9,957 nt of DNA from an uncultured Verrucomicrobiota bacterium. Lineage in GTDB: Bacteria > Verrucomicrobiota > Verrucomicrobiia > Chthoniobacterales > SZAS-18. Each line of letters begins with the position of its first letter. Positions within the stretch are counted from its first letter, which is position 1. The stretch spans positions 1 through 9,957 of the forward strand of contig CALMVM010000185.1 of NCBI GenBank assembly GCA_937873255.1, written 5' to 3'. Below the pieces are notes generated by a model. The model worked only from the letters and a program-made list of their open reading frames with translations, was not told the DNA's origin and did no database searches. Position numbers and translations under genes: made by a program. Positions 1 through 7,400 of this stretch are shown in pieces.

Positions 1-326
1 AGATCAGTCCCAACGAGTTGGTAAACCGATTTGTGGAAGGGTGCTTGCATCAGGTGGATCAGCGGCGCAAACCCAATGACCCTATCCCGATGGTGGACCT
101 CGCGCGCCAATCGTTGCGACGCAACCTGTCCTTGGCGGATCGCTGGCTGCAAACGCAACTGGAAAAGCGCATCCGTGGTTGGGCGAAGAACACCCAACGT
201 TGGCGCGATCTGGTTTTGGAAGAATGCAACCTTGCCGACGACGAGGAGTTGACCGACGAAACCATTTTGCTGGCGCGCAAGCGGGCCGACAAACGCTGGA
301 AGGCGGAAGGCAGCAAGCAAGACTGA
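1..326 (+). CDS. Partial hypothetical protein, C-terminal 107 residues
   Basis: The frame is open from base 3 (ATC AGT CCC AAC GAG) through the TTG at 18 to the TGA at 324-326, so this is most likely the end of a gene beginning before the window and not a short gene starting at that TTG. The visible part is highly charged and helical. It opens with SPNELVNRFVEGCLHQV, which could be the end of a ribbon-helix-helix or similar small DNA-binding fold, but this is only a resemblance. The rest has an Arg/Lys/Trp-rich stretch (LEKRIRGWAKNTQRW) followed by an acidic segment and a basic tail. No membrane segment, signal peptide or catalytic motif is visible. I do not recognise the family. The frame looks real from composition and from its continuity across the window edge. 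Confidence 0.55.
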   Translation, partial: ISPNELVNRFVEGCLHQVDQRRKPNDPIPMVDLARQSLRRNLSLADRWLQTQLEKRIRGWAKNTQRWRDLVLEECNLADDEELTDETILLARKRADKRWKAEGSKQD

Positions 327-343
327 CATTTTGCCGGTCAGTC
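321..343 (+). repeat. Stem-loop over the stop codon of the first gene
   Basis: GACTGAC (321-327) and GTCAGTC (337-343) are perfect 7-bp inverted arms around a 9-base loop. The left arm contains the TGA stop codon. It might act as a weak 3' end structure, but no T-run follows, so calling it an intrinsic terminator is not supported. Confidence 0.35.
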
Positions 344-759
344 GCTCTCGTGCTTGGCGGTTGCAGATTTTGCTCCCGCTCGCTTCCGAAACAGAGTTTT
401 TCATAAGGCAACACCAACTGCACATTATTGGGTTAGTTTTGTGTCCGCGTATAAGACCCGAGACTTATTCCCGCGAAAGGGGCGGATGCCCCCCTTCCGG
501 TCGCCCGGCCCCGTAGGGACAGAGCCAGGACGGACCGACGTTGCCGCAACGTCGGAGGAAGGGTCGCGGGAAATAAGTCGGGGCCGAGTCGTCAGAAAGC
601 GACAGGCCAGATCGTTCAGGAATAGCGCGAGCAGATGTTCGCAGAGCCTTTGGCTCCCACGGCATCGTACAAATTGCGCTGACCAGAGCCGTCGTCGCTG
701 TTCGATTCGCTTGCCGAGGTCAACAAGAAGCACGGTTCAACGACGCAGATAGCCCTTGT
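327..759. other. Gene-free stretch between partial gene and HEPN-like gene
   Basis: No reading frame here looks like a real protein on either strand. The open frames are Arg/Pro/Ser-rich and cross the hairpin element. The stretch holds the 3' stem-loop at 321-343 and the nested inverted-repeat element at about 455-590. Bases 590-759 show nothing I can name. Their minus-strand frames might be remnants of the repeat family or simply noncoding DNA. Confidence 0.6.
455..590. repeat. Nested inverted-repeat element, REP/MITE-like
   Basis: Outer arms: GACTTATTCCCGCGA at 462-476 pairs with TCGCGGGAAATAAGTC at 564-579, differing by one extra A. Second arms: CCCTTCC (492-498) pairs with GGAAGGG (557-563). 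Inside lies a near-palindrome, CCGACGTTGC (535-544) and GCAACGTCGG (546-555), around a single C. A small hairpin GGGGC-GGAT-GCCCC lies near 480-493. The whole about 118-bp unit could fold into one long branched hairpin. Such nested symmetry in a gene-free gap is typical of short dispersed non-autonomous repeats or REP-type elements. No flanking target duplication is evident and I cannot see other copies in the window, so the class is an inference. Confidence 0.6.
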
Positions 760-1488
760 TCAGCGGGCCAGATGGTTGCACACGGAATCCAACGCCCCTT
801 CAGAAAGCAACGCCTCTGCTTCCGTGCAAGGATGCGCGTCACGAAGCTCTTTTTTCGGATGCACAAAATTCCGGTAGTCCCGCAGGATGCGGTCGATGGA
901 GTCCACGCGGTCCACGGGCAACAGCTTCAAGGCGAGGGCAACCTGGATGAGTTCGTGCAACGTCCACCCGCCTTTAGCAATGTCTCTCTTCGGGGCCGCA
1001 GAGGAAGCCACCGCGCTGGCTTGGGTTGGCGCATCTTTGGTGAGCAGATCGTAAAGGACGGCTTCCAAGATGCTGCCCGACATGACCACGACACTTTTCC
1101 AGGCTCCTCCCGGTAGCAGGATCAGGGACAGTTCGCGGTAGTCGCGCTCCACGATGGTCCGCAGGTCCGAGTCGTTCACAAAGGTGAAGGAACGGCTCAC
1201 GGCCCGGCTGCCTTCTCCTCCGTAATAGTCGAGGCATTTTGAGACCGCCTTGCCAAGAGCAGCCACTTTTTGGCCGTCGCCGTTTTCCAGTCCGTGGACG
1301 GTCGCCCAGTGGTTGACTTGCACGCGCAGCACTGAGAATTCGTACCGGGCGGCGGGCAGGAAGTCTCTGGTGTCGAGGGGAGCAATCTCCTGCGCCAGCG
1401 ACCTGAACAAAGTGAAGATGCTGGTGCCCGCTTGTTGCGGACCGTAGCCCGCGATGCTGTCCGCAATCTTTTTGATGTAATCGGTCAT
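760..1488 (-). CDS. HEPN-like protein with RDYRNFVHP motif
   Basis: A 242-residue predicted cytosolic, mostly helical protein. The start is the ATG at 1488 (MTDYIKKIAD). The frame stays open 186 codons further upstream, but that extension is antisense to the convincing nuclease gene and is rejected. Near the C-terminus, residues 203-211 read RDYRNFVHP, containing the R-x6-H (or RN-x2-H) pattern of HEPN domains, many of which are RNases of toxin-antitoxin, CRISPR and abortive-infection systems. A hydrophobic helix SGSILEAVLYDLL (137-149) before it is the kind of helix that packs in HEPN bundles. The first 120 residues match nothing I know. It is divergent from the nuclease-like gene across 117 bp, which suggests shared control and perhaps a joint defence role. 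The gene is well supported; the HEPN assignment rests on one motif. Confidence 0.7.
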   Translation of the reverse strand: MTDYIKKIADSIAGYGPQQAGTSIFTLFRSLAQEIAPLDTRDFLPAARYEFSVLRVQVNHWATVHGLENGDGQKVAALGKAVSKCLDYYGGEGSRAVSRSFTFVNDSDLRTIVERDYRELSLILLPGGAWKSVVVMSGSILEAVLYDLLTKDAPTQASAVASSAAPKRDIAKGGWTLHELIQVALALKLLPVDRVDSIDRILRDYRNFVHPKKELRDAHPCTEAEALLSEGALDSVCNHLAR

Positions 1489-1605
1489 GATGGTTAATAT
1501 ACAAGAGTAGAGGAAGATGGATCGAAGCAGCACCGCTCGCACGATTTTGGCCTTCCCATGACCGTAGCGAAGATGAAGCAACAACCGGGCATCTGAACTT
1601 ACAGT
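1489..1605. promoter_or_regulatory. Divergent intergenic region with a possible minus-strand -10 box
   Basis: 117 bp separate the two divergent starts, so both promoters must lie here or inside the genes. On the minus strand TGTATATT includes a -10-like TATATT at 1501-1496. With usual spacing, transcription would begin at about 1489, almost on the ATG at 1488, which would give a nearly leaderless message. The matching -35 (TTCGAT, 18 bases away) is poor. No good plus-strand promoter or Shine-Dalgarno was seen before 1606. Confidence 0.3.
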
Positions 1606-2226
1606 ATGTTCAAGTATCGGCACATCGTTCGCGCCAGTGCTCGCCGAGTAGCGGACGCTGCGTTGCGGACCGTCCGCAGCTACGCGCTTGATGAGATTGA
1701 AGAAGAACCGGATTTTACTTCCGACATGCTCGCCCGGATGAAGGAGTCGATGAACGATTTCCAATTCCGGGGCGTGCGCTGGACGGCGAAAACGCTGACC
1801 AGCCACCGGGTCAATTCTCAGGAGACACAGTTTGGCGCGGACTTCATCGGCGTGGTCAAAATGGACCTGCCGGACTACAAGGTCGCCAAGGGTTTTCTCG
1901 CGCAGGCGAAGCGGGTTGAGCCGCGCGCTTCCTTTTCTCAGCGCGAGTGGGACCGGCTGGTAAAACAATCCGAAACCATGCTCAATGGCAAAAACGCTGC
2001 CACATTGGTGGCAGGTTTCGTCGGGAGCGGGTTCGTCTTCAAACATGGCTGTTTTTTCCGTTCAGATTGCCTGCTGGAAGCTGATTGGGCAACGAAGCGA
2101 CGCGCAGAAGGGGCATTCAAAATCAGCAGAACCGGCATCCAGGCCGCTCTGTCCGCCTCTCATGGTCACGGGTCAGCCAAGTATTTTTCCAAGGCCATTG
2201 CTTGCTCACGCCACGCCCGGCCCTGA
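1606..2226 (+). CDS. PD-(D/E)XK (Mrr-like) nuclease-fold protein, tail uncertain
   Basis: 206 residues from the ATG at 1606, the first start after an in-frame TGA at 1594. Residues 33-66 (EEPDFTSDMLARMKESM, then GVRWTAKTLTSH) lead into a core with E73 (SQETQFGADF), D79 (GAD) and Q100/K102 (KGFLAQAK). The spacing E-x5-D-x20-QxK fits the active site of restriction-endonuclease-like folds in which QxK replaces ExK, as in Mrr. A role in cutting foreign or modified DNA is therefore plausible but inferred. After about residue 130 the sequence becomes less protein-like (Cys- and Arg-rich, ending SRHARP), and the last 61 bases overlap the end of the convergent membrane gene. The C-terminus may be truncated, frameshifted or replaced. 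I trust the N-terminal two thirds and doubt the tail. Confidence 0.7.
   Translation: MFKYRHIVRASARRVADAALRTVRSYALDEIEEEPDFTSDMLARMKESMNDFQFRGVRWTAKTLTSHRVNSQETQFGADFIGVVKMDLPDYKVAKGFLAQAKRVEPRASFSQREWDRLVKQSETMLNGKNAATLVAGFVGSGFVFKHGCFFRSDCLLEADWATKRRAEGAFKISRTGIQAALSASHGHGSAKYFSKAIACSRHARP
2062..2163 (-). CDS. Possible 33-residue Cys-rich small protein
   Basis: An ATG lies 2 bases after the TGA (2166-2168) of the membrane-anchored gene and opens 33 codons ending in TGA at 2062-2064. The product contains ECPFCASLRCPISF, with cysteines 17, 20 and 25 (CxxC-x4-C), as in small zinc knuckles. The tight spacing suggests translational coupling with the gene above. Against it: it is very short, lies antisense to the nuclease-like gene, and three cysteines alone do not prove a zinc site. 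It is listed as a possibility only. Confidence 0.2.
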   Translation of the reverse strand: MRGGQSGLDAGSADFECPFCASLRCPISFQQAI

Positions 2227-2819
2227 GCGTTGTAGTGCGCGAACCGCTCCCGGTCGGAATGGATTGCAAACGGATAAAGGTATTGCACGGTGGTAACGGA
2301 AAGAATCGCCGCCGACCGCTGTCGGTCGTTCGGACGGGCCTCCAACCGACCGCGCTGCTCGGCAATTTGCGCGCGAAGCTAGTCCGCCCGCTCGCGCCAT
2401 TGTTCACACGCCTTTTGCGCCTCGCCGGCCAACGCGCGCCACTGCGCGATGGAAATGTCTGGCTCCGGCTTTTCCTCGGCCATCACCCGATAGTTTGTGT
2501 TGATCGCCCACTCGGGCCGGTACTCCTCGCGCTCGCCGGTGCTGAACCAAACGCCTCGCTCGGACGCGCCGGTTTGCGGATTCGCACTGGTGAGTCTCGT
2601 CACGGTCGCAACGGAGTTGCCGTTCAGGTAGAGGCTCGTGCCGGCGTGCAGGCGACCGGCGGGGGAGACCAGCCCGGAGGCAGGCGTCTCGGCGACCACA
2701 GGGGTCGGCGGTGGCGGCGAAGTGGGTGAACGATACTTCGTCCCCCACCAGCCAACTCCCCATAGCGCGGCCAGCAACCCGAGCGGCAGAAGCCAAGCGT
2801 ACCACCGGGCGGGTTTCAC
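2166..2819 (-). pseudogene. Membrane-anchored coiled-coil protein interrupted by in-frame TAG
   Basis: From GTG 2819 the frame reads MKPARWYAWLLPLGLLAALW, a basic N-terminus and one membrane segment (about residues 7-26), then a Pro-rich linker (SPPPPTPVV), a small Gly/Asn/Thr-rich domain (about 55-110) and a helical part (ISIAQWRALAGEAQKACEQW). After residue 146 comes TAG (2379-2381). The same frame then continues for 70 sense codons of charged, helix-forming protein (LRAQIAEQRGRLEARPND to ALEKYLADP) to TGA at 2166-2168. A CAG-to-TAG change would explain it, since Gln there restores a smooth coiled coil. Options are a recent nonsense mutation, a sequencing error or read-through. Topology predicts an inner-membrane anchor with most of the protein on one side. 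It follows the XRE gene by 61 bp, probably in one transcript. I do not recognise the family. Confidence 0.6.
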
Positions 2820-2851
2820 CCTTGGACAAACCAGCAGGGCATGTGCCTCCT
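2816..2851 (-). promoter_or_regulatory. AGGAGG site and eight-codon leader ORF overlapping the GTG start
   Basis: AGGAGG (2851-2846) stands 3 bases before an ATG (2842) that opens MPCWFVQG and stops at TGA 2818-2816. That stop overlaps the proposed GTG start at 2819 as GTGA. This is either a leader peptide that hands ribosomes on to the main gene, or the true start with a 1-base indel behind it. The GTG itself has no Shine-Dalgarno close by, so this site decides which start is right. Confidence 0.35.
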
Positions 2852-2880
2852 GGCGTTGTGTCCGGGGACGCCGCCAACCG

Positions 2881-3636
2881 TTATGGCACGAAGCCCGGCA
2901 CATCCGACGGTTCTGGTTCAAGGTCGGAGCCGATGTCGGCCCGGTAGTAGCGTGCTCTGTCCTCGATGACGAAGCTGAGGTCGCCGGCCCTGTCCTCGAC
3001 GACGGCCACCATCGCATCGCAGTAGTGGGTTTCGCCGGCGAACACGGCGTTGCCCTTGGCTCTGATCGACGCCAAGGCTTTTTCTAGCGAGCGCAGGGCG
3101 GCGAAACCGCCGTGGGTGGCGGCGTCCACCGGCGAGTGCATGAATAGGCGCAGGATGAAGTCCTTCTGGTCGTGCTGCCGCTCGCAGGGGTCTTGCTGCC
3201 CTTCCCGCGCCGGGCTGGTTCTCGACGTGACGTAGCCTTGCACCCTGCGGCGCAACTCTCTTTCCAAACCCCGAATGTCAGTGACCTCCGCCAACAGCGA
3301 TTCGTTGCGGCGGCGGTGTCTCGCCCAAAAGTCCGCATCGTCCAAGGGCGATGCGCTGCGGTCATGGGTTTCGGAGCGTTGCCGGGATTCTTCCAATAAG
3401 GCGGCGGGCGTGGTGCCCAAAGCCTCGGCCACCCAAGCCAGCGTGGGCGGGTGCGTGGCGGACCGGCCTGCTTCGATGCGCTGGACGGTGCGAACGTCCA
3501 CACCCGACTTTTCGGCCAAGCCCTCCTGGGTTAGCGCAGCGCGGGTGCGCGTTTGGCGAACGACCGCACCGACGCGGGCGGGTTTAGAGTGATCGTCGTA
3601 GTTGTCTGTTGGCGGAAGAGCAGTGGTGGTGTTCAT
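2881..3636 (-). CDS. XRE-family helix-turn-helix transcriptional regulator
   Basis: 251 residues from the ATG at 3636 (MNTTTALPPT). The frame is open 30 codons further upstream, but those residues are Cys/Pro/Arg-rich and unlike the protein, so the internal ATG is preferred. Residues 22-76 form a typical Cro/C1-type helix-turn-helix: VGAVVRQTRTRAALTQEGLA, KSGVDVRTVQRIEAG, then LAWVAEALGTTPAALLEE. The recognition helix is at about 46-56. Such proteins bind operator DNA, usually as dimers, and often control neighbouring genes. The remaining 170 residues hold a charged helix (FWARHRRRNESLLAEV to LRRRVQGYV) and an unrecognised C-terminal domain (about 155-240) containing DFILRLFMHSP and GETHYCDAMVAVVEDRAGDL, perhaps a ligand-sensing or dimerisation unit. 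It probably heads a transcript with the membrane-anchored gene 61 bp downstream. There is no good Shine-Dalgarno before the ATG. Confidence 0.85.
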   Translation of the reverse strand: MNTTTALPPTDNYDDHSKPARVGAVVRQTRTRAALTQEGLAEKSGVDVRTVQRIEAGRSATHPPTLAWVAEALGTTPAALLEESRQRSETHDRSASPLDDADFWARHRRRNESLLAEVTDIRGLERELRRRVQGYVTSRTSPAREGQQDPCERQHDQKDFILRLFMHSPVDAATHGGFAALRSLEKALASIRAKGNAVFAGETHYCDAMVAVVEDRAGDLSFVIEDRARYYRADIGSDLEPEPSDVPGFVP

Positions 3637-4029
3637 CGTGGCAAGGATGTGCGATTTATCTGACGGAAGGAACGGCATCTGCCCGGCATTGGGACGACAT
3701 TGCAGGAAATGGCGCGGACATCGCATGCTTTTTCGGCTGCCACGGCAAAGACCACTTCGTTAGGTCCAGATGATGAGATTTGCTTTCCAACCGCCATTGA
3801 CAGCTTTGTCAACGGAAAGTTCTTCAATCGTCATCAAGGCGACGGTCCCCCGGATGGCCGCAGAGATTGTTAATACTTGGATGGTTGGAAGAAAGGATTG
3901 CAAGAACTTTGGAAAATTTCACTAACAACAGCAGAGAGGACAACCCTTTGAAAGGATCGCTGCTTTAATTGGGAAGTTACCGATGGAACCAGCAGGCATA
4001 CGCTTTCCGCTCAATAGACGCATGAGGGC
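3637..4029. other. Gene-free spacer upstream of the XRE gene
   Basis: Short open frames exist (for example minus strand 3633-3827) but none looks like protein. Base composition shifts within this stretch from GC-rich on the left to AT-rich on the right. It must carry the promoter of the XRE gene and the 3' end of the RHS operon. The only structure I can point to is the TTGACA inverted repeat at 3797-3812. No strong intrinsic terminator was found after the stop at 4030. Confidence 0.6.
3797..3812. repeat. Perfect 16-base inverted repeat, possible operator
   Basis: TTGACA-GCTT-TGTCAA has perfect 6-bp arms and a 4-base centre, about 160 bp upstream of the XRE start. It is symmetrical enough to be a dimer-binding site for the XRE regulator. 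TTGACA also looks like a -35 hexamer on either strand, but no matching -10 sits at 16-18 bases. Its function is a guess. Confidence 0.3.
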
Positions 4030-4446
4030 TCAATGCGCTTTTGATGCGAGCACTTCTATAAAATCTCGTAAAGTGTTCACCTTGGTGTTTCGTGGATCAA
4101 TCCCTTTCGCTTTACACTGCTCATCAAAGTACACTTGAACATCTTCAAGCTCATCTTGGGCCGGAGAATAGCCTTCAACTGGCGCAAACTCACGGTCAAA
4201 GCGATCTTCTGGACGAAGAAGACCTGAATCAATTTTCAAAGTTTTAGCGACGAAAATCCATTGCTTGATTACGTCCTGCTCTGATAACTGAGAATCTGCA
4301 AAGAATTGGCTGTAGAGTGTTTCGTTCGGCAATTTGTTACGTCCAGCAAACCTTTGAAGTTTACGTTCAAGCCTGCCGCGAGAATGGATAAATCCCGCGA
4401 CTCCCGATCCTAAAAGAAGAAAAAACAATATGATCCTCCCGTCCAT
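4030..4446 (-). CDS. Membrane-anchored protein, candidate immunity partner of the RHS toxin
   Basis: 138 residues. The ATG at 4446 (MDGRIILFFLLLGSGVAGFI) comes one base after the RHS stop (4450-4448), so the two are almost certainly translationally coupled. An alternative GTG at 4485 would overlap the RHS end and put a polar stretch before the membrane segment, which is less likely. One N-terminal membrane helix (about 4-21) is followed by a basic stretch (HSRGRLERKLQRF), giving an N-out, C-in topology. The soluble part has LSEQDVIKQWIFVAKTLKI, the motif LLRPEDRFDREFAPVEGY, and an acidic helical end (DELEDVQVYFDEQC). I recall LRPxDRF-type sequences as small proteins beside RHS genes, but cannot name a family. 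The position directly behind a variable RHS tip is where immunity genes usually sit. Its AT-rich composition matches the RHS 3' end. Confidence 0.8.
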   Translation of the reverse strand: MDGRIILFFLLLGSGVAGFIHSRGRLERKLQRFAGRNKLPNETLYSQFFADSQLSEQDVIKQWIFVAKTLKIDSGLLRPEDRFDREFAPVEGYSPAQDELEDVQVYFDEQCKAKGIDPRNTKVNTLRDFIEVLASKAH

Positions 4447-4447
4447 A

Positions 4448-7400
4448 TCAGTAGGCACTTGAATCTGATGCGCAGACGCCTGCACAACCGAGCAATAAGC
4501 CAGCTAAGAATCCGGCGGCTGCTGCCGAGATACAATCTCCAATGGGATTGAGGAAACGCCCTGCCGCTCTCAACCCTATTGCCCCGATTCCCAACCTACC
4601 TAGCAAATTCTCCAATAAGCTGAGACCTGTCGTAAACGGACCACCGCCTAAGTTTCCTGCACCAAATGGTTTCGGCAATGTGCCAGCCGTGAATGCACTG
4701 ATACCCAATGCCGCCATTGCCCAACCAGCCCCATTTGCGAGCATACAGTTGGTCAAACAATTCGAGCAGAGGCCAGACGGGTCCACTTTATTTAATGGAT
4801 CGCTTCCCACATAGGCGTAGAGGTTCGGTCCGTCGGCCGAGACCTCCGCTCTTGGCAGCGGGTCGCGTGACATCCAGCGGCCTAGGTCGGCACTATATGC
4901 TCTATATGGAGTCAGCGACAAACCGCTTGCCGCATGGAAGCTCAGCCCAGCGAATCCGACACCTGCGTCGATATTGCCGAAAGTCTGGGTTTGTTTTCCC
5001 CAGAGATCGTAATCATATCGCGCCACCAAGTTTCCCGTTCCATCAACGAGGTCACGCACGCTACCCAGATGGTCGCGCGTGAAGTAGTAGCTAGTACCAC
5101 CTATTTGCTTGCCTTGATCGTAATAGCGGCAGAGAACGGCATTTGTGCTTCCATCACGTTCTTCAAGTGGTTGGGCTTCACCACTAGCCCAAAGCAATTT
5201 GGTGCTTTTGGTCACCGTTCCGCCAGTTTTTTCTAGTACCTGCGCCCTGCGCCAGAATCCATCGTAACTAAACTCCGTCCGTTGGTTGGTGCCGGTGTAA
5301 TTAATGGCCGTCAGGCGATCCAGAGGGTCCCATTCGTAAGTGTGAGTTCCGTCATCGGTCAAATTCCCATCCTGATCATAAATCAAAGTTCTGTTGGCAA
5401 CAGCGGCAGTTGTTGAAATTTGGTAGTTATGCGTAACCGAATTCCCATTGAGGTCAGCGGCGGCAACAGTGACTGTATTGTTTCCGGGAGCCACCTGTAC
5501 TTTTGAGGTGAAAGTTCCGTCGCCTTTCGTATTTGCCGGTTGCCCGTTGACAGTCACAGTGCCGGGTTTATCAATCTGACCGCGCAACGTAATTTGCCCG
5601 CCTCCTTGTTGACCGGAAAGCTGGTTTAGTGCATTAAAACTACTTCCTCCAACCGCACTATCGGTCTGTTCACTAACCCGATTCCCGGCATCATCATAAC
5701 CCCAAAGTTGCCGTTTTGTAGCGATAGAAGACCCCGATAAAGTCGCATTCGACAGGCGATTGGCAGCGTCATACTCCAGATCATACTGTTGAATGGTCGC
5801 ACCAAACTGCTGAATCCAAGTAATGATCTGATCGTTTGAATTGTAAGCGTAGTTAAATTTGGATAATGTAGATTGCCCGTTACTACTCTTATTCCAAATC
5901 TCTTTGACCATAAAATCCTTAGAAGAATCATACTCATATGAGGTCACTTGCCCGTTGGGATACGTCAAAGACGCCAACCGTGGCGAGACTGACGAACGAT
6001 AGCCATAGCTGAAGTTTCCTAAAGGATTTGCCTGCGTCTGCAACCGCTCCAAATTATCGTATAGAGTTGTTGACTTGGTATTGATATCATTGTTGATAGT
6101 TCGCGTCTGGACACGCCCCATACCGTCGTAAGTAGTTGTGATAACGTCGGCGGTTAAAGGTCCATCTTCGCTGTTGATCCTGCCAACGTCGTCATGTCCA
6201 AAAGTGGTGGTGCCTGTTACGTCGCTCATTGACACCAACCAATCGACTTTAGGGTCGTAGGTATAGGTAATTGTCACTAATCCAGGAGCACTAATCGTTT
6301 CCAGCAGATTGTTCAAATTGTAACCATAAGTAACAGTTATTCCTTTGGCATCTGTGCGCTGCTTGAGATTGCCAAGCCCGTCGAACACGTAGGTGTAAAA
6401 GCTGTTATCCGCAAAGGTTCTCTTTGTCATGTGATTGCGGCTGTCATATTCCCAGCGCGTCGGATTTCCGCTTTCATCATAGAGAGTGAGCATATTGCCA
6501 TTGGCATCATGCTCGTATTGCAGCAAGCGATCTGCGCCATTTTGCACCACTAGGGGTTGGCCGAAGTAGTTGCGCCAGTACGTCGTGGTGTTCCCCAGAC
6601 GATCAATTTGCTTGTCAAGCCAGCAGCACCCCCAATCGTTCTGTTCGCTTGTACCATCCGAGTGGACAATTTTTGTTATGCGGTTTAAGCCATCAAGTTC
6701 ATAGATAAGCACCATTCCATCCGCATCGGTCACCGCCCGGGTACGCGCGAGTTCATCGAAGTCTTCTGTTCCCAAAACCAACGTGCCTTGCTTGGTTGTT
6801 GTTACACGCTCGGTTGGATACGACTTTGTCGTAGTGAGATATTGGTATGTTATCGCAAGCGAATTACCAGCCCCGTCAGTAATTGTTTCGACTTGGCCGC
6901 GCGTGTTGTATGTAAGTTGCGTCGAATGATTTGTGGCATCTGTGATAGATGAAATATTCCGTGTTCCGGGGAAATACATTCGTTCTTGCTGCTTGATATT
7001 CTTCGCATCCGTCACCTTCCACAAGTCAATGCCATTGGACATGTAGGTAAACGTCGTCGTGTTTCCGCGAGGGTCTTGGCGGGTAAGCACCTTTCCCTGT
7101 GGGTTAAAGGTGTAATAGGTGTATCCACCATTCTCATCTCGGACGTATTGCGCTTGGGAATTGGAGTTGAAACTGCCGAATGTTTTGTATTTGCCGTCCG
7201 CGTACGTGATTTGGCTGATTACACCATTCGTGCCGCTCCCGCCGGGTAGCGAGTATGCATAAGCTGTCTTGGGAGCTTGCGATATAGGCAGCGGTGATTG
7301 GAATTGCAGTTTGTCACGATGCCATCCGCTGCGGTGATAACCATCGTAATAAAATTCTTCTGCGTAACCGTCAGGATGGGTTACTGTGACACGATAGTCG

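Noticed and set aside
321..343. Stem-loop as intrinsic terminator
   Set aside because: A 7-bp stem with low GC and no following T-run; kept only as an inverted repeat.
354..752. 132-codon plus-strand frame (and minus 425-733) in the gene-free gap
   Set aside because: Both run through the inverted-repeat element and are Arg/Ser/Pro-rich with no protein-like pattern. Openness comes from high GC.
1489..2046. 186-codon N-terminal extension of the HEPN-like gene from an ATG at 2046
   Set aside because: It is antisense to the nuclease core with its E-GAD-QAK signature and does not read like one domain. The ATG at 1488 gives a sensible protein. The opening DETCHQCGS was considered as a small zinc protein but has no own stop.
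2085..2729. 214-codon open frame on the plus strand
   Set aside because: It is Arg/Gly/Pro-rich and antisense to the membrane-anchored gene, whose membrane helix and coiled coil are far more protein-like. A shadow frame.
2404..2877. 157-codon minus-strand frame after the XRE gene
   Set aside because: It overlaps the membrane-anchored gene in another frame, is Arg-rich with no recognisable domain, and lacks the membrane segment.
3633..3827. 64-codon minus-strand frame upstream of the XRE gene
   Set aside because: It overlaps the XRE start in another frame and shows no motif or ribosome site.
5626..5937. 103-codon minus-strand frame inside the RHS gene
   Set aside because: A different frame within the continuous YD-repeat coding sequence; a shadow.
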